A stretch of 64,000 nucleotides of DNA, from positions 186,001-250,000 of the forward strand of contig JAEZJF010000016.1 of assembly GCA_023415825.1 (NCBI GenBank), read 5' to 3'. The first letter of the stretch is position 1, and every line of letters starts with the position of its first letter. The DNA comes from Bacillota bacterium. Lineage in GTDB: Bacteria > Bacillota > Clostridia > DSM-8532. Positions 18,571 through 26,069 of this stretch are shown piece after piece. The notes beneath the pieces are model-generated. The model searched no databases and was not told where the DNA came from. It was given only the letters and a program-made list of their open reading frames with translations. Made by a program: the position numbers and the translations under genes.

Positions 18571-18622
18571 AGCTTCACGTCCTTTTTAGTTTTAATGATA
18601 ATGGGTTGGGGTATGCTCTGTA

Positions 18623-19456
18623 TTACCCCATATAGAGTTTAATTATGTCCAAATATTCATCAGGATAAAAACCAATATCTCCGCTGAATCTGGTAAGCGC
18701 AATGAGCCCTCCGTCAATTTCGGGAATGGAGGCAAGCATTTCGGCGTTGAGTTTTTGAAGCCCTCCGCCATAAACAATGGGAGCACCCTTTGTCACATCT
18801 TTTACGAATTTGCCTATCATCTGGATATAATCCCTGTCCGGAGGAGTTTTGCCAGGCCCGATTGCCCATACGGGCTCATAGGCGATGGTCACTTTACTCA
18901 TATCGACACCTTCCAGGCCAATTTCCAGCTGATTTTTAAGTGTTTCCTGCCAATGGGCCTGCTGTTCGGAGGTCTCACCAATACAGTAAAGCACATGGAG
19001 TCCTGCCTTTAGTGCGCATTTTACCTCTTTATTAAGCAAACGATTGACCGCATCATTATCGGTGACGCCTGCTTCCTGCATAATACCCAGCTTGTCCCTG
19101 CGTTCCTCACAGTGACCGATGATGGTGCTTGTGCAGCCTATGACCTTTGCGGCATTTGCAGTGCGGTTTGTGGTGAAAGCGCCGAAATTGCCGCCTACGG
19201 CAGTATCGTCACGGAATACCCCCTGGCAGCCTATCTTTAAAGGACTGTCCCCGGATAATGCGTTGACGGCAGGTATAAGGTGGGCTTCAGGAAAGAACAT
19301 GACGAACTCTACATGACTTGGGTCGTATTGTTTCAGCTGCTCCTGTGTATTCTTCACAATAATGCTTGCCCAGTCTATCATGGGAGCAAGGCTGTTGACG
19401 CCGCCAAGCTCTTTGGGAATATCAAAACGTTTCAAATTAAGGTAAATAGTCTTCAT
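18623..19456 (-). CDS. Triosephosphate isomerase-like protein
   Basis: 277 residues, slightly longer than housekeeping TIM (about 250). Catalytic residues are conserved: K9 in YLNLKRF (normally NWKMN), H115 in IIGHCEERR and E194 in AYEPVWAIG, with phosphate-loop glycines in VYGGGLQ. The altered lysine loop, GAFTTNRT in place of the usual GAFTGE, and the IIGHCEERR form show it is a divergent paralogue, perhaps acting on another aldose/ketose phosphate as known for erythrulose-phosphate isomerases. It lies 15 nt after the phosphofructokinase gene, so the two are co-transcribed. Confidence 0.85.
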   Translation of the reverse strand: MKTIYLNLKRFDIPKELGGVNSLAPMIDWASIIVKNTQEQLKQYDPSHVEFVMFFPEAHLIPAVNALSGDSPLKIGCQGVFRDDTAVGGNFGAFTTNRTANAAKVIGCTSTIIGHCEERRDKLGIMQEAGVTDNDAVNRLLNKEVKCALKAGLHVLYCIGETSEQQAHWQETLKNQLEIGLEGVDMSKVTIAYEPVWAIGPGKTPPDRDYIQMIGKFVKDVTKGAPIVYGGGLQKLNAEMLASIPEIDGGLIALTRFSGDIGFYPDEYLDIIKLYMG

Positions 19457-19471
19457 CTGGTTGCCTCCTTT

Positions 19472-20629
19472 TCACAGAAAACTGATAAATTCTTTAAGTT
19501 CCGAACCGATAAGAGGCTTGCACCATTGTACAAATTCATCGGTGACATCATTGCCCCTTCGATTGATATAGCTCTGTGGTAGAATCCTTTCGTGAAGCAT
19601 GACTTCATGAATAGGAATCAATAGGGTTCTGCTTTGATAAGTTTCTCCTGGAATTCTTTCAAAACCAACCATTACACCGGTTTCTCCTTCAATTGCAGCC
19701 CTTGCGGCCGTTTCGCCTGCAAGGACGGCTTCATCGCGATCAATTTCCGACTGAAATGCAATGGATGCCCTGCCGCAGATACCCGGCTTTTCATTTCTTG
19801 CCTTGATGCCAAGACGTTGAATAACAAGATTCGAGAGATGAGCACTTACATCTCCGTAATAGACGGACCGGCCGACTTGAAAGATAGGAGGTACAATAGG
19901 TTTACCTTCTTTATTCTTTAGCCCCTCGCTTGCCACTACGACAACACCGCCCAGCTTGTCATAGAGCTTTTTCACATCCTCAAGAAATTCATCCTCGTCA
20001 AAAGGCCGTTCAGGAAGATAGATCAGGTGGGGAGCATCTTCGGGTTTTTTCCTGGCCAGAGCGGATGCGGCAGCAAGCCAGCCCGCGTTACGGCCCATGG
20101 CCTCGATGACACAAACATGAATGGGCAAAGACTTGACATCCTGCGCAATTTCACTTACGGTAGCAGCAATATATTTGGCTGCGCTCCCAAAGCCCGGGGC
20201 GTGATCGGTAACCGAAATGTCATTATCAATGGTCTTGGGGATACCTACAACCCTGATGCCGCTATCACCACAGGCCTTATAAATTTTCCCGCAGGTGTCC
20301 ATTGATCCATTGCCGCCGTTAAACAGCACTATGCCGATATTGTTGCGTTTAAAAATATCCACCATGCGCGAATAATCGGCCGGACCAAGCTCAAATCTGG
20401 AGGTGCCGATAGCGGATGCCGGCGTTTGCAGAAGAAGCTTTAGGCTATTTTCCTCTACCTGCTTCAAGTCAAAAAAATTCTCATCCAGAATGGCTTTGGA
20501 ACCACCGATGGCCCCATAGATCTTATCGATATCCTGGTGCTTTTTAGCTTCAACAACGGCACCATATAAGGATGCATTCATTACGGCTGTAGGAGCGCCG
20601 CCATGTACAATCAAAACATTTTCCTTCAA
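19472..20629 (-). CDS. Phosphofructokinase-family sugar-phosphate kinase
   Basis: 385 residues. Recognised by HGGAPTAVMNAS at the N-terminus, PKTIDNDI (131-138, catalytic base D135) and EAMGRNAGW. The lysine in PKTIDND is typical of PPi-type enzymes, while the second glycine of GGNGS (105-109) is typical of ATP-type enzymes; the phosphoryl donor therefore cannot be assigned. The Mg-binding Asp of the usual GGDGS is Asn here. Start is a TTG at 20629, with AAAGGAG about 12 nt upstream. First gene of the operon PFK / TIM-like / LarA-like / epimerase-like; it may phosphorylate something other than fructose-6-phosphate. Confidence 0.88.
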   Translation of the reverse strand: MKENVLIVHGGAPTAVMNASLYGAVVEAKKHQDIDKIYGAIGGSKAILDENFFDLKQVEENSLKLLLQTPASAIGTSRFELGPADYSRMVDIFKRNNIGIVLFNGGNGSMDTCGKIYKACGDSGIRVVGIPKTIDNDISVTDHAPGFGSAAKYIAATVSEIAQDVKSLPIHVCVIEAMGRNAGWLAAASALARKKPEDAPHLIYLPERPFDEDEFLEDVKKLYDKLGGVVVVASEGLKNKEGKPIVPPIFQVGRSVYYGDVSAHLSNLVIQRLGIKARNEKPGICGRASIAFQSEIDRDEAVLAGETAARAAIEGETGVMVGFERIPGETYQSRTLLIPIHEVMLHERILPQSYINRRGNDVTDEFVQWCKPLIGSELKEFISFL

Positions 20630-20724
20630 GACATCTACAGCTCCTTTACTCTCTTAGATTGCAAAAGATTGCTTTTCACCCTTTATGGTATCACAATGCA
20701 ATAGTTTTTATTTCCCTATTTACA

Positions 20725-20734
20725 CAAACGTTTG
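20725..20734. promoter_or_regulatory. LacI-family operator candidate
   Basis: The perfect palindrome CAAACGTTTG has the CG centre and AAAC/GTTT arms typical of LacI-family operators. It lies about 95 bp upstream of the phosphofructokinase operon start (minus strand) and 37 bp before the plus-strand -10, so one repressor could control both directions. The obvious candidate is the LacI-type protein encoded at 22162-23265. Confidence 0.5.
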
Positions 20735-20770
20735 GTAATTATCTGGCAGGGAAAAACACCGTTTTTGTGC

Positions 20771-20793
20771 TATAATATCAATGGCAAGAGGAG
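20771..20793 (+). promoter_or_regulatory. Promoter -10 and ribosome site with no intact gene behind them
   Basis: An extended -10 (TGCTATAAT, hexamer at 20771-20776) is followed by the ribosome site AGAGGAG at 20787-20793. The frame they serve (ATG at 20805) stops after seven codons at the edge of the TnpB element, which suggests that they once served the lacI-type gene now starting beyond the element. Confidence 0.5.
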
Positions 20794-20804
20794 AAAAACA
20801 GTTA

Positions 20805-20828
20805 ATGGAAAGTCATGATAAGTTATAA
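20805..20828 (+). pseudogene. Orphan 5' end of a gene, probably the lacI-type gene split by the element
   Basis: ATG at 20805 is 11 nt after AGAGGAG and encodes only MESHDKL before TAA at 20826-20828. This is interpreted as the original first codons of the LacI-type regulator, whose helix-turn-helix region resumes at about 22228 on the far side of the element. Alternative: an unrelated leader peptide. Confidence 0.4.
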
Positions 20829-20867
20829 AAATCTTCTTTTTTGATGTATAATTCTTCCTCAATTCTA

Positions 20868-20896
20868 TTGATAAACGAACATGTGTTCGTTATAAT
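20868..20896 (+). promoter_or_regulatory. tnpB: tnpB promoter
   Basis: TTGATA at 20868-20873 and TATAAT at 20891-20896 are separated by exactly 17 bp, a near-consensus sigma-A promoter. It lies 36 bp upstream of the tnpB start. The spacer is occupied by a LexA-box-like palindrome. Confidence 0.7.
20876..20889. promoter_or_regulatory. LexA (SOS) box-like operator in tnpB promoter spacer
   Basis: CGAACATGTGTTCG matches the Bacillus-type LexA consensus CGAACRNRYGTTYC at 13 of 14 positions and the general CGAAC-N4-GTTCG form fully. It lies wholly inside the -35/-10 spacer, where LexA would block RNA polymerase. The longer dyad (AACGAACA/TGTTCGTT, 20874-20891) could alternatively be the left-end hairpin recognised by a TnpA transposase. 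Confidence 0.55.
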
Positions 20897-20931
20897 GTAT
20901 ATATGATTGAATTGTCGGAGGAGGAATTAAC

Positions 20932-22059
20932 TTGGTAATTGCTATGAAGGTAAGGCTTGAACCAAATAACAAGCAAAACTCCAGGCTATTTCAAAGTGCC
21001 GGAGTGTCGCGCTGGGCATATAATTGGGTACTTGGTAAACAAGAAGAAAATTATCAAAACGGCAAAAAGTTTATCAAAGATGGAGTTTTAAGAAAAGAAT
21101 TAACTCAATTAAAGCAGACAGAGGAATTGAACTGGCTAAATGACTATAGCAATAACATTACAAAACAGGCTATAAAAGATGCTTGTAATGCATATTATAA
21201 ATTTTTTAAAGGATTATCCGATAAGCCTAAATTCAAGAGTCGAAAGAAAAGTCAGCCAAAATTTTACCAAGATACAGAGAAGATTAGATTCGAGACTGGA
21301 AAAGTACGGCTTGAGAAGATAGGTCGGGTAAAGCTTTCTGAAAAAGACAGAATACCCGAAAATGTGAAGTATACAAATCCGAGGGTAAAGTTTGACGGCC
21401 TTCATTGGTATATATCTGTAGGTATTAAAGTAGAGCAAGAAAATGTAACCTTAACAGGCGAAAGCATTGGTATTGACGTTGGAGTAAAGAACTTGGCTGT
21501 ATCTTCAAATGTAGAAAAGCCGTATGAGAATATTAACAAGACCAGAAAGGTCAGGAAGTTGGAAAAGAAACTGCATAGGTTGCAACGCAGGGTATCAAAT
21601 AAATATGAAAAAAATAAAGACGGGAGGAGTTACGTTAAAACAAGCAACATTATAAAACTTGAAAGAACAATTAGAAAGGAACACAAACGTCTTGATAACA
21701 TCAGAACTGATAATAAGCAGAAGGTAACTACTGATATAGTGAAAACCAAACCATCAAGAGTAGTTATGGAAAACCTGAATATTTCTGGAATGATGAAAAA
21801 CAAGCACTTATCTAAAGCAATTGCGCAGCAGGGCTTATATGAATTTAAACAAATGATACAGTATAAATGCCAAAAGAAAGGTATTGAATTTATAGAGGCT
21901 GATAAGTGGTATCCATCATCAAAGATTTGTTCAGAATGTGGACATGTGAAAACCAAGCTGTCACTTTCTGAAAGAGAATTTAGATGTGAATGCTGCGGAA
22001 TAGTAATAAATAGAGATAAGAACGCAGCTATTAATTTATCAAGATATAAAGCATCGTAA
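20932..22059 (+). CDS. tnpB: RNA-guided nuclease TnpB
   Basis: 375 residues; TTG start seven bases after GGAGGAGG (20917-20924), giving an N-terminus MVIAMKVRLEP typical of TnpB. TnpB uses an omega-RNA from the element's right end to cut DNA beside a short target-adjacent motif and thereby helps retain the element. The RuvC-like triad looks intact: D182 in GIDVGVKNLAV, E280 in VVMENLNISGM and D362 in NRDKNAAINL. A zinc ribbon (CSEC then CECC) lies at about residues 333-353. No frameshift is seen, so it is probably active. Confidence 0.93.
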   Translation: MVIAMKVRLEPNNKQNSRLFQSAGVSRWAYNWVLGKQEENYQNGKKFIKDGVLRKELTQLKQTEELNWLNDYSNNITKQAIKDACNAYYKFFKGLSDKPKFKSRKKSQPKFYQDTEKIRFETGKVRLEKIGRVKLSEKDRIPENVKYTNPRVKFDGLHWYISVGIKVEQENVTLTGESIGIDVGVKNLAVSSNVEKPYENINKTRKVRKLEKKLHRLQRRVSNKYEKNKDGRSYVKTSNIIKLERTIRKEHKRLDNIRTDNKQKVTTDIVKTKPSRVVMENLNISGMMKNKHLSKAIAQQGLYEFKQMIQYKCQKKGIEFIEADKWYPSSKICSECGHVKTKLSLSEREFRCECCGIVINRDKNAAINLSRYKAS

Positions 22060-22221
22060 TGCACTTAACGGATTATGATGCTGTGTACCGTGAGTTACAC
22101 GGGAGTTTAAGCCTCTGGAGCATTACACCAAACGATAGTAGGTTCGCCGAGGTCGGATGCAATGAATGAGGAAGTAAACATAAACTTTTGCAATCTGTTT
22201 ATAAAGTTTTATAAGTTTTAC
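22057..22221 (+). ncRNA. Probable omega-RNA (reRNA) scaffold at the right end of the TnpB element
   Basis: From the tnpB stop the sequence folds: TAATGC (22057-22062) pairs with GCATTA (22120-22125), enclosing CCGTG-AGTTA-CACGG at 22088-22102. This fits the known TnpB omega-RNA arrangement, where the scaffold overlaps the tnpB 3' end and runs to the right end, and the guide is host DNA just beyond it. The 3' boundary is approximate and overlaps the annotated start of the LacI-type frame. Confidence 0.45.
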
Positions 22222-23265
22222 GTAACGGATGATGGCTTGACACTCAAAGAGCTTGCTAAACTCGCAAATGTATCCGTTTCAACCGTTTCACGCGTCATTA
22301 ACAGCAATGACATCCATTCGGCCAGCAAAGAAACCCGGGAGAAAATCTGGAGGCTAGTTCGCGAAACTCATTATGTCCCAAACATTACGGCTCAAAACCT
22401 CAAAAACGGAAAAAAGGCCAACAACAATACCTTAAAGCGTTCCATTGTCTGTGTTTTTGCAAGAACACCCGATGGTACGGCAGACCCTTTTTTCTCCCTC
22501 ATTTTTCAAGCCATTGAACATGAAGCCGTGAAACGGGGATGTAATGTCACTGGAGTGTTTTCTGCCTCTGAGCTTTGCAGAAACGGCAACTATGAAGATC
22601 TTATTCTTTCCAAACCGGATGGCATTATTCTCTTAGGCAGATACTCAAAATTTCTGCTTAAATATTTGCGCAGTAAAAGCAAAAATATTGTGTATACAGG
22701 TCTTAATACCATTCAGGATAATTACGACCAGATTATTTGCGATGGGTACGCTGCGGCGCAGGCTGCAGTCAGGCAGCTTTATGAGCTCGGCCATACCCGT
22801 ATCGGGTATATTGGTGAAATGTCCAATGAGTCCCGTTACCGTGGATATTATGATTGTCTCTTTGATTTAAAAATACCGATTACACGGAATTATATTATCG
22901 ATACTGCGCAATCTATTAAGGGTGGCTATGAAAGCGGGTTTAAAATATTGAAAGCATCTCCGGCCCCACCGACAGCTATTTTTTGCGCCAATGACATCAC
23001 AGCCATAGGCGTCATAAAAGCCCTGGGTGAATCCAATGTCAAAATTCCGGGGGACATTTCGGTCATCAGTATTGATAATGTGGAAATGTGCCAGTTTGTT
23101 TCACCCATGCTTACCAGCATCGACATTCCAAAGGAGGATTTGGGCAGGTTTGCGCTAAAAACCCTGCTGGACCGCATAGATGGCGGCCATCATAATCCCA
23201 TAAAACTTGAAGTGCCCTTTAAATTGATCCAGCGTGAGAGCTGCGCACGCCTGAAATTAACTTGA
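22162..23265 (+). CDS. LacI-family transcriptional regulator, N-terminus altered by TnpB element
   Basis: 367 residues. The helix-turn-helix TLKELAKLANVSVSTVSRVI begins only at residue 27, whereas LacI proteins normally start it within about the first five residues. The first 20 or so residues (rich in F, Y, N and K) are encoded by the element's right end. ATG 22162 follows GAGGT at 22149-22153, so the insertion may have supplied a new start. The sugar-binding domain is complete (SIDNVEMCQFVSPMLTSIDI). It lies 14 nt before nagA and probably controls nagA and the divergent phosphofructokinase operon through CAAACGTTTG at 20725. Confidence 0.9.
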   Translation: MNEEVNINFCNLFIKFYKFYVTDDGLTLKELAKLANVSVSTVSRVINSNDIHSASKETREKIWRLVRETHYVPNITAQNLKNGKKANNNTLKRSIVCVFARTPDGTADPFFSLIFQAIEHEAVKRGCNVTGVFSASELCRNGNYEDLILSKPDGIILLGRYSKFLLKYLRSKSKNIVYTGLNTIQDNYDQIICDGYAAAQAAVRQLYELGHTRIGYIGEMSNESRYRGYYDCLFDLKIPITRNYIIDTAQSIKGGYESGFKILKASPAPPTAIFCANDITAIGVIKALGESNVKIPGDISVISIDNVEMCQFVSPMLTSIDIPKEDLGRFALKTLLDRIDGGHHNPIKLEVPFKLIQRESCARLKLT

Positions 23266-23279
23266 AAGAAGGTTGAAAT

Positions 23280-24428
23280 ATGGATCTGTTTATTAAAAAT
23301 GGAGAGGTTCTGGTTGATGGAACCTTTCAGAAAACCAATATCACAGTAAAAGACAGCCGCATCTTTTCTCTTGGCGAAGCCTCAAACAGCCGGTCGCTTC
23401 CCGAGCTGGATGCCGATGGCAGGCGCATTGTACCGGGCTTTATTGATATTCATACCCATGGCGGCATGGGAGTAGATGTCAATCATGCCAATGGCGAAGA
23501 TTTGTGTAAGCTTAGCCGCTTTTTTGCTTCCCGGGGAACAACGGGATGGCTGGCCTCGGTGCTGACTGATACTGAGGAAAAGACGCTATGGTGTATCGAT
23601 CAGTTGGTCAGGCATATGGATAGCGAAAACTGCGGTGCCAGGCTTTTAGGCATACATCTGGAAGGTCCGTTTCTGGCACCTGACTACAAGGGTGCTATGC
23701 CGGAGCACCTTCTTAGAAAATCCGATCCGGCTCTATTTAAAAAGTACCAGAAGGCAGCGGGCGGCAGAGTGAAATATATCACCGTTTCACCTGAGATTGA
23801 GGGTATACCTGATTTCATCAAGGAAATCAGCCAACAGGGTGTTGTGGTTGCAATCGGGCATTCAGGCGCCGATTATGACACGGCCATGACCTGTATCAGA
23901 AATGGGGCTTCTCTTGCCACCCATACTTTTAATGCCATGAAATTAATGCATCAGCACCACCCCGCCATATCAGGTGCAGTAATGGAGAGTGATATTTACT
24001 GCGAAGCAATATGTGACGGGAGACATCTCCATCCCGGTGTCGTACGGCTCCTTCTAAAGATAAAAGGCTTTGACCGTGTTATTGGCGTCACAGACAGCAT
24101 TATGGCGGCCGGTTTGCCTGATGGCAAATATGTGCTCGGAGTAAACGACGTTGAGGTTATCGACGGAGATGCCAGGCTCATACGTGACGGCATGAGAGCC
24201 GGCAGTACCCTTACCACCGTCAATGCGCTTAAGAACCTTGTTAAATTCACAGGTAGAAGTCTGGAAGAGGTTATTCCGCTTTTGACAAGCAATCCGGCTT
24301 CTCTTTTTAAATGGGAGGATCGCAAAGGTACCCTAGATGTGGGTAAGGATGCGGATTTAGTCCTTCTTGATAATGATCTGAATGTTGATGCGACCATCGT
24401 AGGCGGTCATATTGTATTTCAGAGATAG
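23280..24428 (+). CDS. nagA: N-acetylglucosamine-6-phosphate deacetylase
   Basis: 382 residues of the amidohydrolase superfamily; removes acetate from GlcNAc-6-phosphate in amino-sugar catabolism and cell-wall recycling. Visible motifs are the metal HxH in PGFIDIHTHGGMG, the metal-binding glutamate in GIHLEGPFL, GHSGADYD, and THTFNAMKLMHQHHP with the substrate-binding histidines; the catalytic aspartate lies in VTDSIMAAG. Coupled to the LacI-type gene (14-nt gap) and followed by a strong terminator. No nagB is in the window. Confidence 0.94.
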   Translation: MDLFIKNGEVLVDGTFQKTNITVKDSRIFSLGEASNSRSLPELDADGRRIVPGFIDIHTHGGMGVDVNHANGEDLCKLSRFFASRGTTGWLASVLTDTEEKTLWCIDQLVRHMDSENCGARLLGIHLEGPFLAPDYKGAMPEHLLRKSDPALFKKYQKAAGGRVKYITVSPEIEGIPDFIKEISQQGVVVAIGHSGADYDTAMTCIRNGASLATHTFNAMKLMHQHHPAISGAVMESDIYCEAICDGRHLHPGVVRLLLKIKGFDRVIGVTDSIMAAGLPDGKYVLGVNDVEVIDGDARLIRDGMRAGSTLTTVNALKNLVKFTGRSLEEVIPLLTSNPASLFKWEDRKGTLDVGKDADLVLLDNDLNVDATIVGGHIVFQR

Positions 24429-24453
24429 CCTAAAAGACAGTATTAAGAACACG

Positions 24454-24490
24454 GACCCATCTGGAGGAAGCTCTGGGTGGGTCTTTTTTT
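24454..24490 (+). terminator. Terminator after nagA
   Basis: GACCCA at 24454-24459 pairs with TGGGTC at 24478-24483, followed by seven T. It isolates lacI-nagA from the kinase/Tad-like operon. Confidence 0.75.
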
Positions 24491-24618
24491 GTTCATATGA
24501 GGAACGAATATCAATAAAATTATATTTTATATCTTAAAAATACAATTATGGTATTGATTGTGACATGATTTGCTGTTACAATTATAAACTGTAAATAATT
24601 GTTGTAAAATGAGGAATT

Positions 24619-26064
24619 ATGGAACTAGGGAAAATAATAGGAGATAAGTACCGTGCCATTCAGGTCCTCGGTCAGGGAGGCACCTCAGTCGTATATCTTG
24701 CCGAGAATATTTTTCTGAATAACCTGTGGGCTATAAAAACCTTGTCGAAAAAGAGTCCGTGGTTCTCCTATGAAATGCAGGAAATCACCGTGCTTAAAAA
24801 CCTTAATCACCCCATGCTTCCCAGAATTGTTGATCTTATTGAGGATACATTTTCCTACTATATTGTGATGGACTATATTACAGGCACAAATCTTTTGGAG
24901 TATCTCCGCCAAAATGGCAGAATACAGGAAAAGGTACTTCTTGAATGGACAAAGGATATTCTGGGGGTGCTAAACTACTTGCATGGCAGAACACCTTCCG
25001 TTATTTATCGCGATCTTAAGCCGGCTAATCTTATGATTGATGAGGATGGGCGCATCAGGCTTGTAGACTTCGGTACAGCTAGGTTTTATGACCAGGGTTC
25101 AAAAGAGGATACCCTTTATATAGGTACCCAAGGTTATGCCGCACCTGAACAATATGGTTCTGGAAAAAGCGATGAAAGAACAGATCTTTTTAATCTTGGT
25201 ATGACCCTGATTCACCTTGCTACGGGCATTCATCCTGCAAAATGTGATAATACTTCAATTGGGCCAGCATTAAAAAAATCAGGGCTTTCCGGAAGGTTTA
25301 TCAAGCTAATCCTAGAGCTTATAGCGGCTGATCCCGATAAAAGGCCTGTAAATTGTGATAATGCCTTAATAAAGCTTGGGAAAACCACATTGCCAAAAAA
25401 CTCCTTCCATATAGACAGCCCGAAATTTCATAAAGGTGAAATGAAATGTGTTGTCGCCATTTCCTCAATGCTGCCGGGAAGCGGAACAACCTCCTTTTGC
25501 GTGGCATTGGGGAGCGTCTTTTCAAAGCGTGGCTTTCATACAGCATTGGCTGAATTAAATCCCAGCGGGGACTTTAATCGACTTAAAGAAATGGCGGAAC
25601 AGATGGGGTACATAAAAAATGATGGCGGAGCTTGCTTTGAAATAGAGGACTTAACCCTCTTTCCGTCAGTTCAAGAGAGCAGCCTGATACCCAGAAAAAG
25701 ATTCGATATGGTTATTCTTGATCTTGGAGTTCTAAAGAACGAACGGGGTGTAAGGGAACTCAATCGATCCGATGTCAAGCTGGTTTTATGCCCGGCATCC
25801 CTATGGAAATTTCTCCTCATTCCGGTTTTTTTTGAAGGTATGAAATCCTACAGGCATGAAGAGTGGATATATGCGGCCATGACCTCTGAAAAGTATCAGC
25901 ATCAGATCCTTAACAGACAATTTGATCTTGAACCATTAGTAGTTTTCCCCTCCATCCAAGATCCCTTTAATACTTCAAGAGAAGAGGAAAAAAGTATCTT
26001 GAATGCCATGGAACAGGTTTTTCGACATACCGGTCTTAGAGCAGGCCTTAAATCAGGGAGGTGA
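24619..26064 (+). CDS. Ser/Thr protein kinase fused to a degenerate MinD/CpaE-like domain
   Basis: 481 residues. Residues about 8-265 are a Hanks-type kinase with glycine loop GQGGTSVV (18-25), ATP lysine K40 in WAIK, catalytic loop YRDLKPANLM, activation segment start VDFGTAR and APEQYGSG; it looks active. Residues about 270-470 resemble MinD/CpaE: SSMLPGSGTTSFCVALGSVF stands where GKGGTGKT should be, without the Walker lysine, and DMVILDLG is the Walker B-like strand. No membrane anchor or PASTA domain. It is the first gene of a tightly packed Tad-like operon (the next start is 6 nt away) and probably phosphorylates components of that machine (inference). Confidence 0.88.
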   Translation: MELGKIIGDKYRAIQVLGQGGTSVVYLAENIFLNNLWAIKTLSKKSPWFSYEMQEITVLKNLNHPMLPRIVDLIEDTFSYYIVMDYITGTNLLEYLRQNGRIQEKVLLEWTKDILGVLNYLHGRTPSVIYRDLKPANLMIDEDGRIRLVDFGTARFYDQGSKEDTLYIGTQGYAAPEQYGSGKSDERTDLFNLGMTLIHLATGIHPAKCDNTSIGPALKKSGLSGRFIKLILELIAADPDKRPVNCDNALIKLGKTTLPKNSFHIDSPKFHKGEMKCVVAISSMLPGSGTTSFCVALGSVFSKRGFHTALAELNPSGDFNRLKEMAEQMGYIKNDGGACFEIEDLTLFPSVQESSLIPRKRFDMVILDLGVLKNERGVRELNRSDVKLVLCPASLWKFLLIPVFFEGMKSYRHEEWIYAAMTSEKYQHQILNRQFDLEPLVVFPSIQDPFNTSREEEKSILNAMEQVFRHTGLRAGLKSGR

Positions 26065-26069
26065 GAGTC

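Larger units (their letters stand above)
20827..22221 (+). mobile_element. TnpB-only IS200/IS605-family element (boundaries approximate)
   Basis: One gene, tnpB, is flanked by AT-rich non-coding ends; no TnpA (Y1 transposase) is present, as in IS1341-type elements that are moved in trans. Left and right ends are placed within about 10 bp from three signs: the upstream frame stops at about 20826, ATAAGTT occurs at both presumed ends (20819-20825 and 22211-22217), and LacI homology begins after about 22225. This family makes no target duplication, so exact ends need comparison with an empty site. AT content is higher than in the neighbours. Confidence 0.65.

Noticed and set aside
20871..20896. 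Treating the AACGAACA/TGTTCGTT dyad only as the transposase left-end hairpin
   Set aside because: It lies about 45 bp inside the presumed left end and exactly between -35 and -10, and it matches the LexA consensus too closely to dismiss; the hairpin role is kept as an alternative, not as the call.
20629..20931. CRISPR-like or tandem repeats near the TnpB element
   Set aside because: Only single dyads and one seven-base shared word were found; there is no regular repeat-spacer pattern here or elsewhere in the window.
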